Shown here: positions 32,420 through 45,700 of the stretch, one piece after another | Position numbering within the stretch: position 1 is the stretch's first letter | Layout of the letters: every line of letters starts with the position of its first letter | From: Colius striatus | Taxonomy: Eukaryota > Chordata > Aves > Coliiformes > Coliidae | Direction of reading: 5' to 3' | Assembly: GCF_028858725.1 (NCBI RefSeq) | Contig: NC_084767.1 | Span: forward strand, 17,623,895 to 17,687,894 | Length of the DNA: 64,000 nt | Translations under genes and position numbers: made by a program | The notes under the pieces: model-generated | What the model saw: the letters and a program-made list of their open reading frames with translations, nothing else | What the model was told of the DNA's origin: nothing | Database searches by the model: none

Positions 32420-33849
32420 TGATGCTAATTAGGGGATTATAATACAATGAATTTTACCTGACAGCATCTAACCTTTTCCAGAGCAGTATACAAATGATTG
32501 CTATGTGCTTGAGTAAATATAGATTTAGAAATACATCACCAAAGCACTAGTTAATAGATTAATTACATGCATGCTGCTAATACCCATTTCTTTTGTTGAA
32601 TTTGGTGTCTGAAAAGGGGTTATTTTGTATCTGCAAATAGTTTGCTTATCTAATTACTTGCTTAGCCATTTCTCCTTCCAATTACACCCATGTGCAAGCA
32701 TTGTATGGGAATTGCTAAGGCCTGTGGAGCTGCAATATTCGGCAAGAATGAGTCTTAGAAAAGATGGGAGAGACTGAGAGCAGTGAAAAAACACTGCTGC
32801 ATTTGGGAGAGACATCAAAGTTCACCAGCTAATCAGCAGCTGCTTTCTCTGAGGTGATCTCTAGACAAGTCCTTCTTTCTTGCCTAGTGCTAAAAAATGG
32901 CCCTAGACCAACGGGCAACACTGTGGGAATTGTACATCTTCTGCAGTGTCCATGTGTCATTCTTTCTTCTTCAAAGTCTTGACATGCTCTACGGGCCAGC
33001 AATCCACCAAAGGCTATACAAACCCCTTTGAGGGCTATAAAAGGTGCACAGATGACTTAGTGTGTAACAGCTGACGGAGTGAGAGGGTCTCCCATCCCCT
33101 GTCCTCAGAAACCCCAGACACAGAGTAACAAAAGTCATCCCTGTACATGTGATTCACTCTCATGTTTACAGCAGCAATTAACTTCATTTGAAATTGATTG
33201 TAACTCCCAACAGGGAGTGCTCAGAGCTCTGCTAACATTCAGAGGACTCAGATGCACCTCTGAAGCATGTCAGTCCTTGATATTATTCCTCTTTTTACTC
33301 CATGCAAAAAATAGAACAGAATATACAAGTTAAAACACCCACTAAATCGCTACAGTCATTAACATGTCTCTTCTTCTAAGATTAAGGTGATTGATTTCCT
33401 AGGAAAGGTTAAAAGACCTTCCTAAATGGAAAATGACCATTATGGCACTCACCATGCCTCCTGGTTGACTTCCTGCTTAATTTCTCTGTAACATGCCAGT
33501 CCTAGAACACAGAGCAGGATCCAGAGGTGGAAATATCAGCGTCAGAGATGTTTTTTTCAATAAAAACATGCTGTTAAGACTTTGGGATAGTTTGGAGATG
33601 GCGCAGTATTTAAGAAGTGATGGTTCAGCAGCAGCACCAGAGGGATATTGGGTGGTGACTCATGATTAGTCTTAAATATTTGAGTCTGCTCTGCATAAGA
33701 CTCAGCTGAATTGATTAAATTTATTTATAATATTCATTTAATAAAGGTGCTGTAGCTGCTTGAGGCTTTTCTGGTTTCCATCTGGTGATGGATGCAGAGG
33801 TGATGTGGTGCTTCTTCCTCATGGTAAGGTTAGCAGTGATTTAGGTAGT
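32420..33849. other. Intergenic, with a lone TATA-box consensus
   Basis: No coding gene recognised. It contains an AT-rich stretch (32540-32700) with repeated TAATTA-like cores and a consensus TATA sequence at 33034-33043 described separately. No LTR structure could be made out. Confidence 0.5.
33034..33043 (+). promoter_or_regulatory. TATA-box consensus ctataaaagg
   Basis: A full-strength TATA motif with a plausible initiator window about 30 bp downstream (33062-33070), but with no known gene beside it. It could drive an unannotated non-coding transcript, be a decayed element promoter, or be chance. Confidence 0.25.
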
Positions 33850-33924
33850 CCTGTGGGAAGCAAGGAGTTGGAACTCGATAATCCATATGAATCCTTTCTA
33901 ATTTGAAGTAATCTATGATTCTAG
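33850..33924 (+). mobile_element. Old CR1 LINE 3' scrap
   Basis: Diverged but recognisable: 'caaggagttggaactcgata', then a 'cctttctaatttgaag' version of the CR1 'cttccaactcgaa' block, and the tail atctatgattctag. More mutations than in the other copies suggest an older insertion. Confidence 0.8.
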
Positions 33925-36900
33925 GGTTGTGTAAAGCATCTCAGGTCCTGATATTGATAGTGGTAATGGATAAGGTCTTTACCAAAACTCCCTGCTGATC
34001 AGACACTAGTCTGAAACAGGCTACATTCAAAAGGCAGGATGAGAGTGTGAGTGACTGTTGCAGGAAGGGTTTGTTGCCATGAACGCAGCAAGATTTAATG
34101 AGTGTAAGTATTTCTGTCCAGTATCTTATTGCATTGAGTGTTGTTTAATTCTCTCTCTCCACTGCTTTGCAAACAGATGCTTGGGTAATTGAGAGCTGAG
34201 CCTTTAAAGATGATAGACCAGGTCCTGATGTTGTTACTCAAGCTGGATTATACCTTACTTCGTAAGCAATTACACTATCTTCAGTACAATAAACCAAACA
34301 ATAATGAATGGGGAAAAAAGAGCCTAAATTAAACTGAGCACTGTAAATGAAACTTCTTCCTATCAAAATGCCACTGACAGCTTGTGCTGGAGACGCACGA
34401 AGGACAAAGTGGGCTTTTAAAAGGCTTTGCTTCTTTTTGCCAGATGGTCTCATTCTTGTTTGGGTTTACAGAGCTCTTTTCCCTTCTCTCTGCATCACTT
34501 TGGGGATTAGTGTCAGCAGTTTCTGCAGGAGGCACCACTGAGGGCGAGGAGCAAAAGGGAAACATTCTGTCTGTCTGAGAAAACCAAACAAAATGCAGAA
34601 AATTAGGGGATGGTTTGGCTGCTTGACCGTGGTTTGGGAGTAGGGAGAATATAGTTTCCTTTCCTCTCTCAGAGGCTCATGGTGGCAGCTCTGCTGCCAC
34701 CTTGCCAAGAGGAGGGATGCCCTGTAAAAGGTACGCTGGGAGCTGTTGACTCTGAAAGGAGGAAAAAACAATGAATCTTTTCTATTCATAGTTCTTCCTG
34801 CAACACATGGTTCAAAATGTCCCACTGGCCCAGGGAAGGGGTTGGCCACATTCCACTTTGAATTAGGGAAGCCTTCTTGGGAAGGTGGTACCACATCTGT
34901 GTCCAGGGCAGGAGATGGGCAGGGACCCCTTGCATAAGAGCTGAATGAGCAATGGCGTTTGAGAGTGCTTACACTGTACCAGCAGACCTTCCTCAGACTG
35001 ACATCACTCTCCTAAACTCAGCCCCAGGATTTCCCAGCTCAACCAGCTTGAACATGCTGAGCCTTAGTTTGCTGTTAGGAACCCAATGGCAAAGAAGGCA
35101 TTCAAATAAAATAGCTAGTTTTCCTGTTTTAGGGCAAGATTAACTCGAAATATTTACTGTAGAGGTGCTGATGCAACCAGCATGTTCATGTCAAAATGTC
35201 TGACTGGTGTGTTTGTTTTCAAATAACCCTTTGCTCTTGGGATACTTAAAAGCTTTTCCAAACACACTCTCTTATCTTTGAGGGTATAATCTGCTTGTTT
35301 CATTTCTGGTCTGCTAAAGACCATCTTTTTTGCTTTTGAGTCAGAATGTCACAATTTCTTCTTTTTAGTGAATGGGAAATTTATGGATTTTTATACAAGC
35401 ATTTACCATTTGTTGTGGAAATCACTGGTTAGATAGAAGTCTTCACTACAAAAATGATATGTGTAATGTATCACCTATTGCCATCAAACCTCTTAAAAAA
35501 ATAGAAAAGAGAAAGCTAAAGCCTCAACTATTTTCCTCTATTGAGGACACACAAAAGCCTGTTGCTTCTAGCAGAATTTTGACCCCAAAAGAAAAGTGCA
35601 AGAGCCAACAGCTTTCGAAGTTTTTGTAGTTGCTATAAATACTCAGACACTCAGTTGTGTGTGGAAGTCTGCAGATGTCACACAGATAAATGAGAACCCT
35701 TACCTCACCGAATTTATAATCCCAAAATGATTTTTGAGCCTTTAATGCTGCAAAGTCATCCAAGCAGTGAGGAACATAACACTTGGCTTTAGACACTCAC
35801 AGATTAAGCACATCTCACCATCTAACAGCAGAGCCTCTTCCTCCTCTTCTGTGGCATGCACCAGCTCAGGGCACAATTCCTGCCCTGTGTGCTAAGTAGA
35901 ACTGCCCCAAAACTCAGAATTTTGGGAACATGTGGCACTTGAAAGTTGTAAAAATATGTAGTTGGATCCTTTTGTCTCCAGTTAGAGTTTTTGGTTTTTT
36001 ACCACATTTTAGGATTTACACATGAACTTTCATCTTTCCCTGTTTTAAGCAGATTAACACTTTATAAATAAAGAAAATTGTGAAAACTCTGGAGAAAGGC
36101 AGTTTTTGTGGTGATAAATTATGCACTAGCCCTGCCAGTGATTTGTGTGTTCATTAACAGTGTGATGTGACACGTATTTCATTTGATGCCAAACTGGAAG
36201 ACAAGTTGTCTGTGTAACTGTTCCCATATCTTTGTTAAGCACTGGGATCTTACCCCTGCACATCAGGGAGTCTGGTGTAATCCCAGGGGCCAGGCCGTGG
36301 CCTGATCCTGGCCACACTGCTGTTTCAGAGCTTGTTTCTGATGCCTGTGCCTAATGCTGACCATTTGGGCTGGGGTGTGCTGTCATGTTCCTACAACTAC
36401 TTGCAATAATGCAGCCCTAAAATTGCAAGATGCCTACAATCTGTTTGTAATCTTCTCCAGAATATCACCACCTGCATCCTGTGACTAAAGGATGTAAATA
36501 CTTCCTTCTGCATCGAGCAGCTAAAACTTTCCCAAAGCTCAATTGCCAAATGAACAGGTTTAGTTTTGCAAATGTTGTAAAGCCTTTTTCTTTTTAACCC
36601 CCTCCAAGAAATGCAACTTTACCCCCCCTCCCTTTTATTTTTTTCTGCTTTGTCTTGCTTCTCTTTGCAGAGAGCCTGCTGTTCACAGCTCAGCTCGAGG
36701 ATTTACAGAGTCCTGGGAGACCCTGTGTTATGGCTGACCTGGAGGCCCTAGAGCAGATGAGGTGCTTTGCAGCAAAACTGTGCATAACACTTGACTTCTT
36801 CTGTGTTACAGAGGGGAAGAGAGACTGTTAAATTAGGCATATGTTTTCCAGTCCACACAGGTGTCTTCTCTAGCTGTAACACTATCTGAATTGGAGGCAG

Positions 36901-39720
36901 GCAACTAGTATGAGTTGTGAATACATTTACTGCTGAACAATAGCAATGGGATATGTAGAATGTGCATGCAATAAAAACATGGACCTCTTCCAACTGCTGT
37001 TGGCAAAATGTTTGATTTGTTTGAGATTTATCATAACAAATCATCTCTGCTGAAGGTGGGCTTTCAAATACCTTTGCTGCTGTACCGACTGTCTCTTGAA
37101 GAGCAGCAGTCACAGCAGTGGGGCTGAACTTGTGACAAACTTCAGAAGAGCTCATCCTCTATGACACTTGCAAAGTGGCAATGTGCTGTTCCTTTGCAGT
37201 TCTATAATTTCCTGCAAATAATTTTATTATGGTGCTGTCCAAAGGCCTAAACCCAGCTCAGAGCCTTGATGTACTGAACATGCTTTCACACCATAAAACC
37301 AAAGAAAGTTAAGCTGATACAACACAGAGCATCTGTGTGATGCATTTCACGAGTGTTACAAGGCTATCTAGTCTGTGCAAAATACTGCAGTACTTCACTC
37401 TCCCTGCCTCTGACTATGGTCTCTGCATGACAATTTGTATTTTGGGGTGGTTGCAGCATCTGATTTGTACCCAGCCAGCTTAATCTTAAAAGGAAATTAA
37501 CGCTTCTGTGGCAGCATCATTTATAAAGAATAGCACACTCCTTGTCTAGATCATCGTTGCTGTAACTAATTAACACAGCATGCTTAATTGCTTTGTGCAA
37601 TTGAGGGTGGAGTTTCATTTACCTCCAGTTAGATGGGGGGAGCCTAGCAAGCCCCTTCTGTAAGAGGGAGAGCAGCTCCCCTGCTCAGCAGTCACCCCAG
37701 GGCTGTGCTGGACCTTTTGGTGAGGCAGAACTGCTATAGGGAGTCTGGCACCTATAATTATTTCCTTTAAAAACTCTCCCACGGCTGAGCATTTAGAATA
37801 TTTAATTAGCTGAAAGCTGTGATATCTGTCACTCACGTGTTGCCTCAGATTCTGGGTTTAAAGGGCAGAGCTATTCCTGAACACTTCTTATTAAAGGAAA
37901 TTACTAGTACAGTTGGCTCAGATCTCACTAAGAAACAAGATTATAGATGGGTAATGTTACCATGGAAAGCCAAACACTTTAATCATACCCCAGTGTGTAG
38001 TAATAGCATTTCAAAAGCCATGCTACCAGAGAACTTAACAAAACCCAGGTGTTAGATAGATACTTGAATATTAGCAAGCACTCAAGGGAACTTTTAAATG
38101 GTTGAGTTTGTCATGGGGCTTTGCAGCCACAGCAGCAAGTCTTCGTGTCTGTCTTGTGTGTGTTTGACATGGCTGTAAATGGATGCACAACTTCACAAGG
38201 CAATGAAAAAAAAACATCCTGGTGGGGGGAAATCCCAAAATACTAGATTTCTAAAAATTGAGAAGTTTAGGCATATGTTGCTGCTGCATGCAGGCTGCTG
38301 CACTGTCTGCTGGTTCCAGTTCTCAGCTGCAGTGTATTTTACTGGTTTGGTGCTCTTCCCTGAAGAGCAGGACTCAAGCATGTGCTAATCTGAATCTGGG
38401 CTAGATGGGACCCGCTGTGTGATGGCAACTGTGAGCATGTCATCTTCAGAAACCTCTTCTGAACAACTCTGCAAAGTGACAGAGTTCGCCCAAAAAGCCA
38501 GGGTGTGTGAATGATGTCAAATGTTTTTCTCCTGTATGAATGACGTCTCAGCAGTCCTTTCCCATGTGAAATTGCAGGTTTTGTGCTCAAGGTGTGCCAG
38601 AGATTTCATAGAGACTGTTAGGAATAGTGCTCTGAAAATATTACACAGGGAAGAAACCTGGCAATTGAGGCAGTTTAACCTGTTCTGTGGTCTTTTGTGC
38701 TTGAGGTTGGGCACCTTTTCCTGCACCTGAGAGTATTGGCATCAAGGAAGACAGAGAGTAAATTACAGCACCTTCCTTAATGGTGACACAGTTCATGAGC
38801 CTCTTAACATCTCCTGTGAAGGACTTCTGCCAGGAGCACCCCAAGAGTTATGCAGACCCAGTGTTTTCTGGCCTTTCTTTACCTTGGTCAGTGAAGTATG
38901 GGGCAGATTGCCCTTGCTTGCTTCCCAAATTTAGACCTCTCTGGAAGGGCAGCAAGAAGCGTAGCAGTGGTGGTTCTCAGCTCAAGAACTGCAGCATGGA
39001 GGATCTAGGTGGCTGTGTTTACTGAATGAATCTATCTTACCCCATAATTGCTGGAACATGGATATAATTTGCATACAGCAACTTATACAGGGACAGTTAT
39101 TTCTTCTTTTTTTTACCCAGAGAGAAAGTGAAAGGGATTACTTGCTCATGGCCAGGGATTAGGGGATGTTGGTGCCAATGTTCAGGCACAAACATGGCAG
39201 ACATTTTGGCCATGCTTTGGGGTAAGATTTCACCCCAAAAAGTGATGTGGCAGCCAAGATGATGTGCTAGAAATCTGTGCCTTGTTGTAGTGGAAAAATG
39301 TCCAATATCCATGATCTGAACAGAAACAAAACCACAATAACCCACAATCCCTGATCTATTTAGAACAAAATAGTCTCAAGTGCCTAAAGTTCTGATGGAG
39401 CCAGGATAAGTTGGCTTTTACTGCCGCCTGTAACTCAAGGCTGAGCGAAGAAGAAATCACATCATCTGGGATTTCCTCCTGTTGTGGCGAGACAATGAGA
39501 ATGACTCACTTGGACATTTTATTATAGCCACTGGGAACCAAATGTAAATTATATACTTAAAAAATGAAGGCAATAAAAAGCAAGGAGATTTAAATAGGAA
39601 AGTGGCACATGGCAGTCAGATTTAAAGCCAGCTAGAGGCTATGTGGTGGCAATGAGATTAGGAAAGCCAGAGAGAAAGCCCTGGGACATAATAGAACTGA
39701 TTTGTTATGGATAGAAAGCT
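33925..39720. other. Intergenic, no gene recognised
   Basis: About 5.8 kb without a recognisable gene. Frames over 100 codons on the minus strand (34894-34466 and 37155-36748) show no known domain. An AT-rich patch at 37550-37610 has clustered homeodomain-like cores (taattaac, cttaattg). No transposon recognised. Confidence 0.55.
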
Positions 39721-39775
39721 GAAATAACAACAATAACAACCACAACAATAATAATAACAACACCAATAATAAGAA
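39721..39775. repeat. AAC/AAT trinucleotide-rich microsatellite
   Basis: Imperfect run of AAC and AAT triplets over about 50 bp (ataacaacaataacaacca and so on). Confidence 0.88.
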
Positions 39776-42700
39776 TCTATTCTCCCTGTTGCTGCACTCT
39801 TCTCAAAACGTTAATAAGATCAGAATGAAATGCTGGCAAATTTTGGTCTCACTCATAAAACCTGAAGGGCGTGCTCTGGTCTCCTTCTCATGAATGTCAT
39901 AGGACAACGCTTCTCAATGCTGCAGGCTGATAATAGTTTCTTCTCATGCAATCAAGTTATGAATATTTTGATGCATGTTCTCTTAGACAGGATTTAGTGC
40001 CTGAACTGTGATCAGTGTCAGTAATGAGATAATACCTTTTTTTTTCCCCCTTTCTCCTGTCTGTGCATAAAGAGCAAGTATTACCAAATACAGCAAAAGT
40101 GTGAGCTTGATGTGAGCCAGGAGAACTTTTTGATTGTATTCCTTTGAGGGAAGCCTGGTGCTCAGACCCGTCTGTGGACATGTGCTGATCTCTTATGGAT
40201 GTGTGCTAGCAATTTCCGTGATGGAAAAAGATATTAATCTGTTCTCTGGGAAGTTATTTCTTGGTCCATTTGAATCAGGTTAGCACGTTTCCTGAGCGAC
40301 AATTTCTGAACTTCGCGAATCTGGGAAACAAAACAAGAGCTGTTGCAAACAGATCAGTACTGAAGCTGGTGTAAAGAAAATATGGACAAGTTCCTTTCAA
40401 AGAGTCAGTGCAGTCTGTGAAATTGGATTCAACAATGTGAGGGAATGCATGAAGAGGCCGTGCCTTATCCCAAATGCTTTCAGAGTCCAAGAACAGTTCC
40501 TCATGGATTTCAGGCTTTGTGGTCAGTTACAGACTCCCTGATGCTCATTAGTGGTGCAGCCCAATCATTTTCTCATTCACCTCTGAGTAATCCCCATTAG
40601 GTTAGAGCATAAATCGTTAGCTTGTGATTGCTCCTTTTACTCCCAACTTTGGAGGGATGCCATCATTCCTCACCAGACCATCCCTCTCTCCCAGGACAGG
40701 ATTGCCATCTTCTTCATGACATGTGCATGTCCAGACCACACTGTGACCTCTGTGGAGGAGGTGGCCACAGCCAGTCTCATCATCTCTTTGCTTCATTGTG
40801 CTCCTGCTTGCAGAGATCTTTCTATTACTTAATGCTTTGTACAAATAAGTAAGCATACTCTGTTGCTGTTGCAACCCAAGCTCATTGTCACAAGAAGGAC
40901 TGTGCATTTAATTTCCAGGCTTGTTCAAAGGGAGAGTCAAGCAGCTGCAGGCAGGTGATTGTTGCTGGTGTTTGTAATGCCTCCATCTGTGACTCTTCTC
41001 CAGGAGAGGCTTTGTTAGATGCCAGGATCCAATAGAAGTTCATGACTTGCTCGTACTGACAATGTTTTTATCAGACACTTTTGCAACCTGGCTCTGCCAC
41101 ACTGCCCATATCCAATGTTGCCATAAAAATTCCAACTGTGCAAGCTGATGCTCCTACACTCATAAAAAGTTCCTAAGTTGATAGCATCATAGCTTCAGAG
41201 ACAGTTTAAGTTCTTCTCCTGCTGCTTTTCTTTTCCATTATTTCTAACTTTCTACACCTTTCTGGTTTTCCTTATTTTTTTTTTACACATCTCACCTCTC
41301 ACTCAGTTATTGACTTGTTGCACATGTTGTTAGTTAAAGCGTGGGGCCCTTCCAGGTAAAGGACTCTGTCCTCTCTCCTCTTTTGCTTTACAACCAGTTT
41401 GCACATTGCAAGTTTGTTGGTTAAACCAAAAGGTACAGAAATGACATTGGATCCCACTGTGTGAGCACTTTGAAGCTCATTGGTGGTTCAGGTTAGTCAT
41501 TTGTTAATAAGTAAATGAAGTAGGTAAGTTTTCTTTTCGATCCCTGAAGATAAGAGCACATACTATCTTGTTACTTAATTGGGCATATGTCTAATGACTT
41601 GTTATGCCTTGGGCGTGGCAGAAGGAAAGAAAATGTGCAGTTAGGGAATAGCTAAGCCAAAAGCCTGAGCTTTTCTAGGAAAAAGGTTGTCCTTCTTGGA
41701 CAGAGTTTTTGGATTTGATTCCCTACGTAATGTTATCTCAAGATTTTTTTTTTTGCTAATTAGTTAATCCCTGTCTGGTGCTAATGGGAAACTGTGTTTC
41801 TGGGAGGCTTGCTGTTGCACAGCTGAGGAGTAAGGCAATTAGTAGTAACATACACTAAAGCTGAGTCTCCAAACTTACACAAAACGTTTAATGAGACAAT
41901 TGGGATAGATACGATCAGAAGCCAAATGTGTTGCAAGTTGCTCACTGTTATTAAACGGAAAGCGTGTGGTTTGGAGAGCCTCCTGTATATTGGCCCCATC
42001 CCTCCCCGTGCCCCATTGGCTTAGCAGTGCCTCTGGAAATGGGCTGCTGTGATCAGAGCTCCTTGTCCAGATGTTTCCCAGAGCTGCTGAGTGCTTTCTT
42101 TTGCTGCCAGATCTCCAGCAAGGTGAACAGCTTTGTTATAAGCACTGGATCACAGCGTCAATAATTGATTTTTCACTTCCTACTGAGATCTTGGCAATCC
42201 AGTCCCTGTTAGCCTGGAAAATCTCAGCAGTGGGGTAGAAGATCTTTTGTCTTGGCAACTTGTGTTTTCTGAAGATGTGTGTTTAATTGATGTGGCCATT
42301 ACTTCAGCTGAAAGAAGGCACAGTATTAGATAAACACCTTTTCTGCTGCTTTAGTTGGGAGCCTTATTAATTCCTGTGATTCCAGTCTTACATGAATCAA
42401 AAAGAACACAGACCATGTGAATCTTGACCTACAGCCATCATTCATTTAGCTGAGCTTCAAGCACACACTTTGAGGGCTATTTCTCTGCAGACCAACAACC
42501 TGCCTGTGTGTAGGCTTTGGGCTGAGAAGAGCAGGCTTTGGGTTAGGCAGTGCCTTTGGACATTGCTGTCTTGGGCTGTGCCTTGGACTCAGTAGCTTCA
42601 GACTGGAATTTCTTGTGATGCTGGAGGGAAGCTGTTGCCCAAAGTGCATGTGGTGGAGAGGAGAGCTGGGTCACCATCTGCTCATGGTGTTGATGTTTAA

Positions 42701-45700
42701 TTCATGTTTATCAGTATCATGGGGAACACCATTGATCCTGGACCATTATGGGCTAGTTGTGAGGTGAATCCGATTGTGTCTTGGATGGGAGTCTGGCACT
42801 TCATTTTCTTGGTGGTAGAAGGAGGCTCAGATGGCTATTAAGGTGGAGGCTTATGGGGTTTTATATTTTGTTTTGAGAAGCTGGACAGCACTTGGAGGCA
42901 CCAGTTCAGGTCACAAGTGTTACAGGTGTTTAGAAGAAAGAAAACATCCTTGTTTTGGATGTTTACCCCACACATGTCTATGAGGTCAAGATTAACCCCT
43001 AGTTTCTGACTGCTTCTGTGTAACAGTCTCAAAAATTACTGCTCTCAAAATTCTTTCTTATATACAACTTTTACAGTGGGATAATCTCTTTTTATTTCAG
43101 CGATAGAGCTGGAGTTAAGAAACAGTGCAGTCCTTAGAGCTGCTACAAGCCTTCTGCTTAGCTTCCACCATCTCCCCCAGCCACACCCCCTCAGCAGCAT
43201 TATTATAAAACTCAAACAAATAATTTTCTTGAAAGAAATGACACACCAGAATGAACTCCCAGGGTGTCTGCCTGGAAAAGTGCTTGGCTCCCTAGCAGTA
43301 AATTGCACGGTAGTAAATTAGAGAGGCATTTCATAACTTCAAAATTGATCATTTTTTAATAAATGTTAATATATTCAAAGGAAATTCTGATCTGACTGTG
43401 CCAGCCAATGCAAGCATAAAGGCAAAGAGTCAATCAAGGCACAATTTTGTGATCATATAATTCAGAATGGCTGTGTATTCTTTCTAACTCACTTATTTTT
43501 TACTGCTGTGGCTCTATTATGGGTAGCTGTAAAATGCTGTTTATGCCTATTCACTCATTCTGACCCTTGTTTAAAATACAGCTTTTTACAATTCGTCTTA
43601 AGCTGATGATATGTCAAACCCTGCAGGTAACAAGAGCGTTAATAGGAATACACTCTTTAACTACAGGCTTTCTCTATGTATTACACTTCAGTTGTTAATT
43701 GGACTTGGAGAAGTCACTGAAATAGATTTTGAATGTTGGGTTTGACCCACAGAAACGTTCCTCCAGAACTGTGTCAGTACAATCAGTTGCCTGGCATCTG
43801 CTCCCTTTCTAGTTCCTTAAGCCCAGAATACCTTCTGTATAGTTTGGATTTGCAGAATGCAGATTTAAAAACTGTCTAAAAGTTGACTGAAGTGATACAG
43901 GTCACAGCGTGGACCAATTTATTCTCTTGTTTTCAGCTTGGTTTCCTAAAGAAGTAGCACTTGTGTTATCAGGCTGCCGGCACCATGTGTATGAGGGTGT
44001 ATCCTTTCCTCTTGCTGTTTTTGAGCCCGTTAACACGTTTTAACCCTGGTCTCCAAAGGCAGGGGCTTTGAAGAGATGACATTCCTACAAGTTTAGTGAA
44101 AACAAACACAACAGAAAAAATCCTTTTCAGAGCTTTAGGCTATGGGAAAAGCTGAAGTCTTACTTCAACTCCTTGCTGAAGACCAAGGAGCCAGCAGAGG
44201 ACAGCGATTGCCTTGCAGGGATGCTGCAGGTGGGCAGAAAGCTTCCCCAAATCTTGAGCTTTTGAAGGCAAGCAGGAGCTGCATTGGCTCTTGCAGAAAT
44301 GCTTGTTTAGATTAAAAGAAAGAGAAGAGCTGGATTTTTTAGCTGAGTCACAAGCCTTGTTGTTTTTATTAATTGCTATAATGTATCTTTTACACTCTCT
44401 ATTTTATCTTCAGATTCCTTGCCTTGGAGTAAACCCAGAGATAAAGCAAACTGAAGGTTTGCTTGTGTGCACGTTTTTAATACTACTGGTCTGATATGAA
44501 AACTTATACTTATGGATGCAATAGTGTATTGGGCACATGTATTTTTTTCCACAATCCATATAAGCAGCACGGCTGCAGGAGCTCTTTCAGGCAGTATCTT
44601 GCCTTCCTGTTCACCCATTGGGTTTATTGTTACTTATAATGCACTCAGGAGGCTGCTGGTTGTTTTCATCTTGCCTTTTTACTGCCTTGTTTATTTTTGT
44701 CTTCATCTTGTTGTCTCTGAAGAGGTCTTTATGAAACAATGTCTATCTGCTATGCATGTCTCTCTTTTATTAATAATTCATTAATCAATTTAAACTAGAG
44801 AAAAAAGGCACCAAAACCAACAGCTAAAAGTGATCACATCTCGGGATTGTGCCGTGCGTATTCTGCACCTCAGGCTGCATCAGTCACTAGTGCTACCTGC
44901 AGTACTCCTGCCAGAGATATCTGGAGGTCTGCCTTTGTGGATCTGCTCTTTTCTTTTTTTTTTTTAAATAATATTGTTCTTCTACATGGGAAAATATTAC
45001 CTCAGATATTGATTGATGTTAGGCAAAAACGGCACTGTGATTCTTGAGCTGGCGTTTGACTTTTGCGAGGAAGCAGACCTTTGTGTATGTGCTCACCAGA
45101 GTCTGCTGGGCAAAGCAATTACAGGTTCATCAAGAATTAAAATTCACCAGTGACTGCATAGTCATTTTCACTGAAGCTTCTGGTAATAAAGTGAAAATTG
45201 TTTCACTGACATGTAGGAATTAATGCCTAATTCTGCGCAGGCAGCTTGTTTTTACAGCCAATATCATTTGCCAGTTACTTTTAGTATATTTTGGAGAGGG
45301 AGATTTTGGTTTTGCCTGTGTGTGGGCCTGAAAGACTTCCTTGGTCTGACTTGGTCTGAAGAAGCCCAGTCCCATGCCAGGGCAGGACTTGGGCACAGAT
45401 CCCCATGCTGCCTCTTGTATTCCATAGCAGGAGCACCCAATGGGTAGAAGCTGGAGAACATCTGATATCTAATTGCTCCCAAACAAAGCACTTAAGACCT
45501 GATTCTGCCTCTGATGCTCCTCAAGTAGCTTGTGCAGGATGGTTTGATGATGCTTCTTCTCCCCAGCTTCAGTTGTGCACAAACTCTTCCTCCACTGAAT
45601 TGTTTCCAAACCATATTATTGTACTATAACCAAATTCTCTCTACATGCCTCAAAGCTTCACTTTAAGATTCACCTTTACCTCTGTCCTCCAGACAGAAAC

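Noticed and set aside
32700-33600. Possible solo LTR around the TATA box at 33034
   Set aside because: I could not find paired TG...CA ends, a poly(A) signal in the right place or a target-site duplication.
34466-34894. A 142-codon minus-strand frame
   Set aside because: No family resemblance, no neighbouring exon-like segments, and overlapping frames on the + strand of similar quality.
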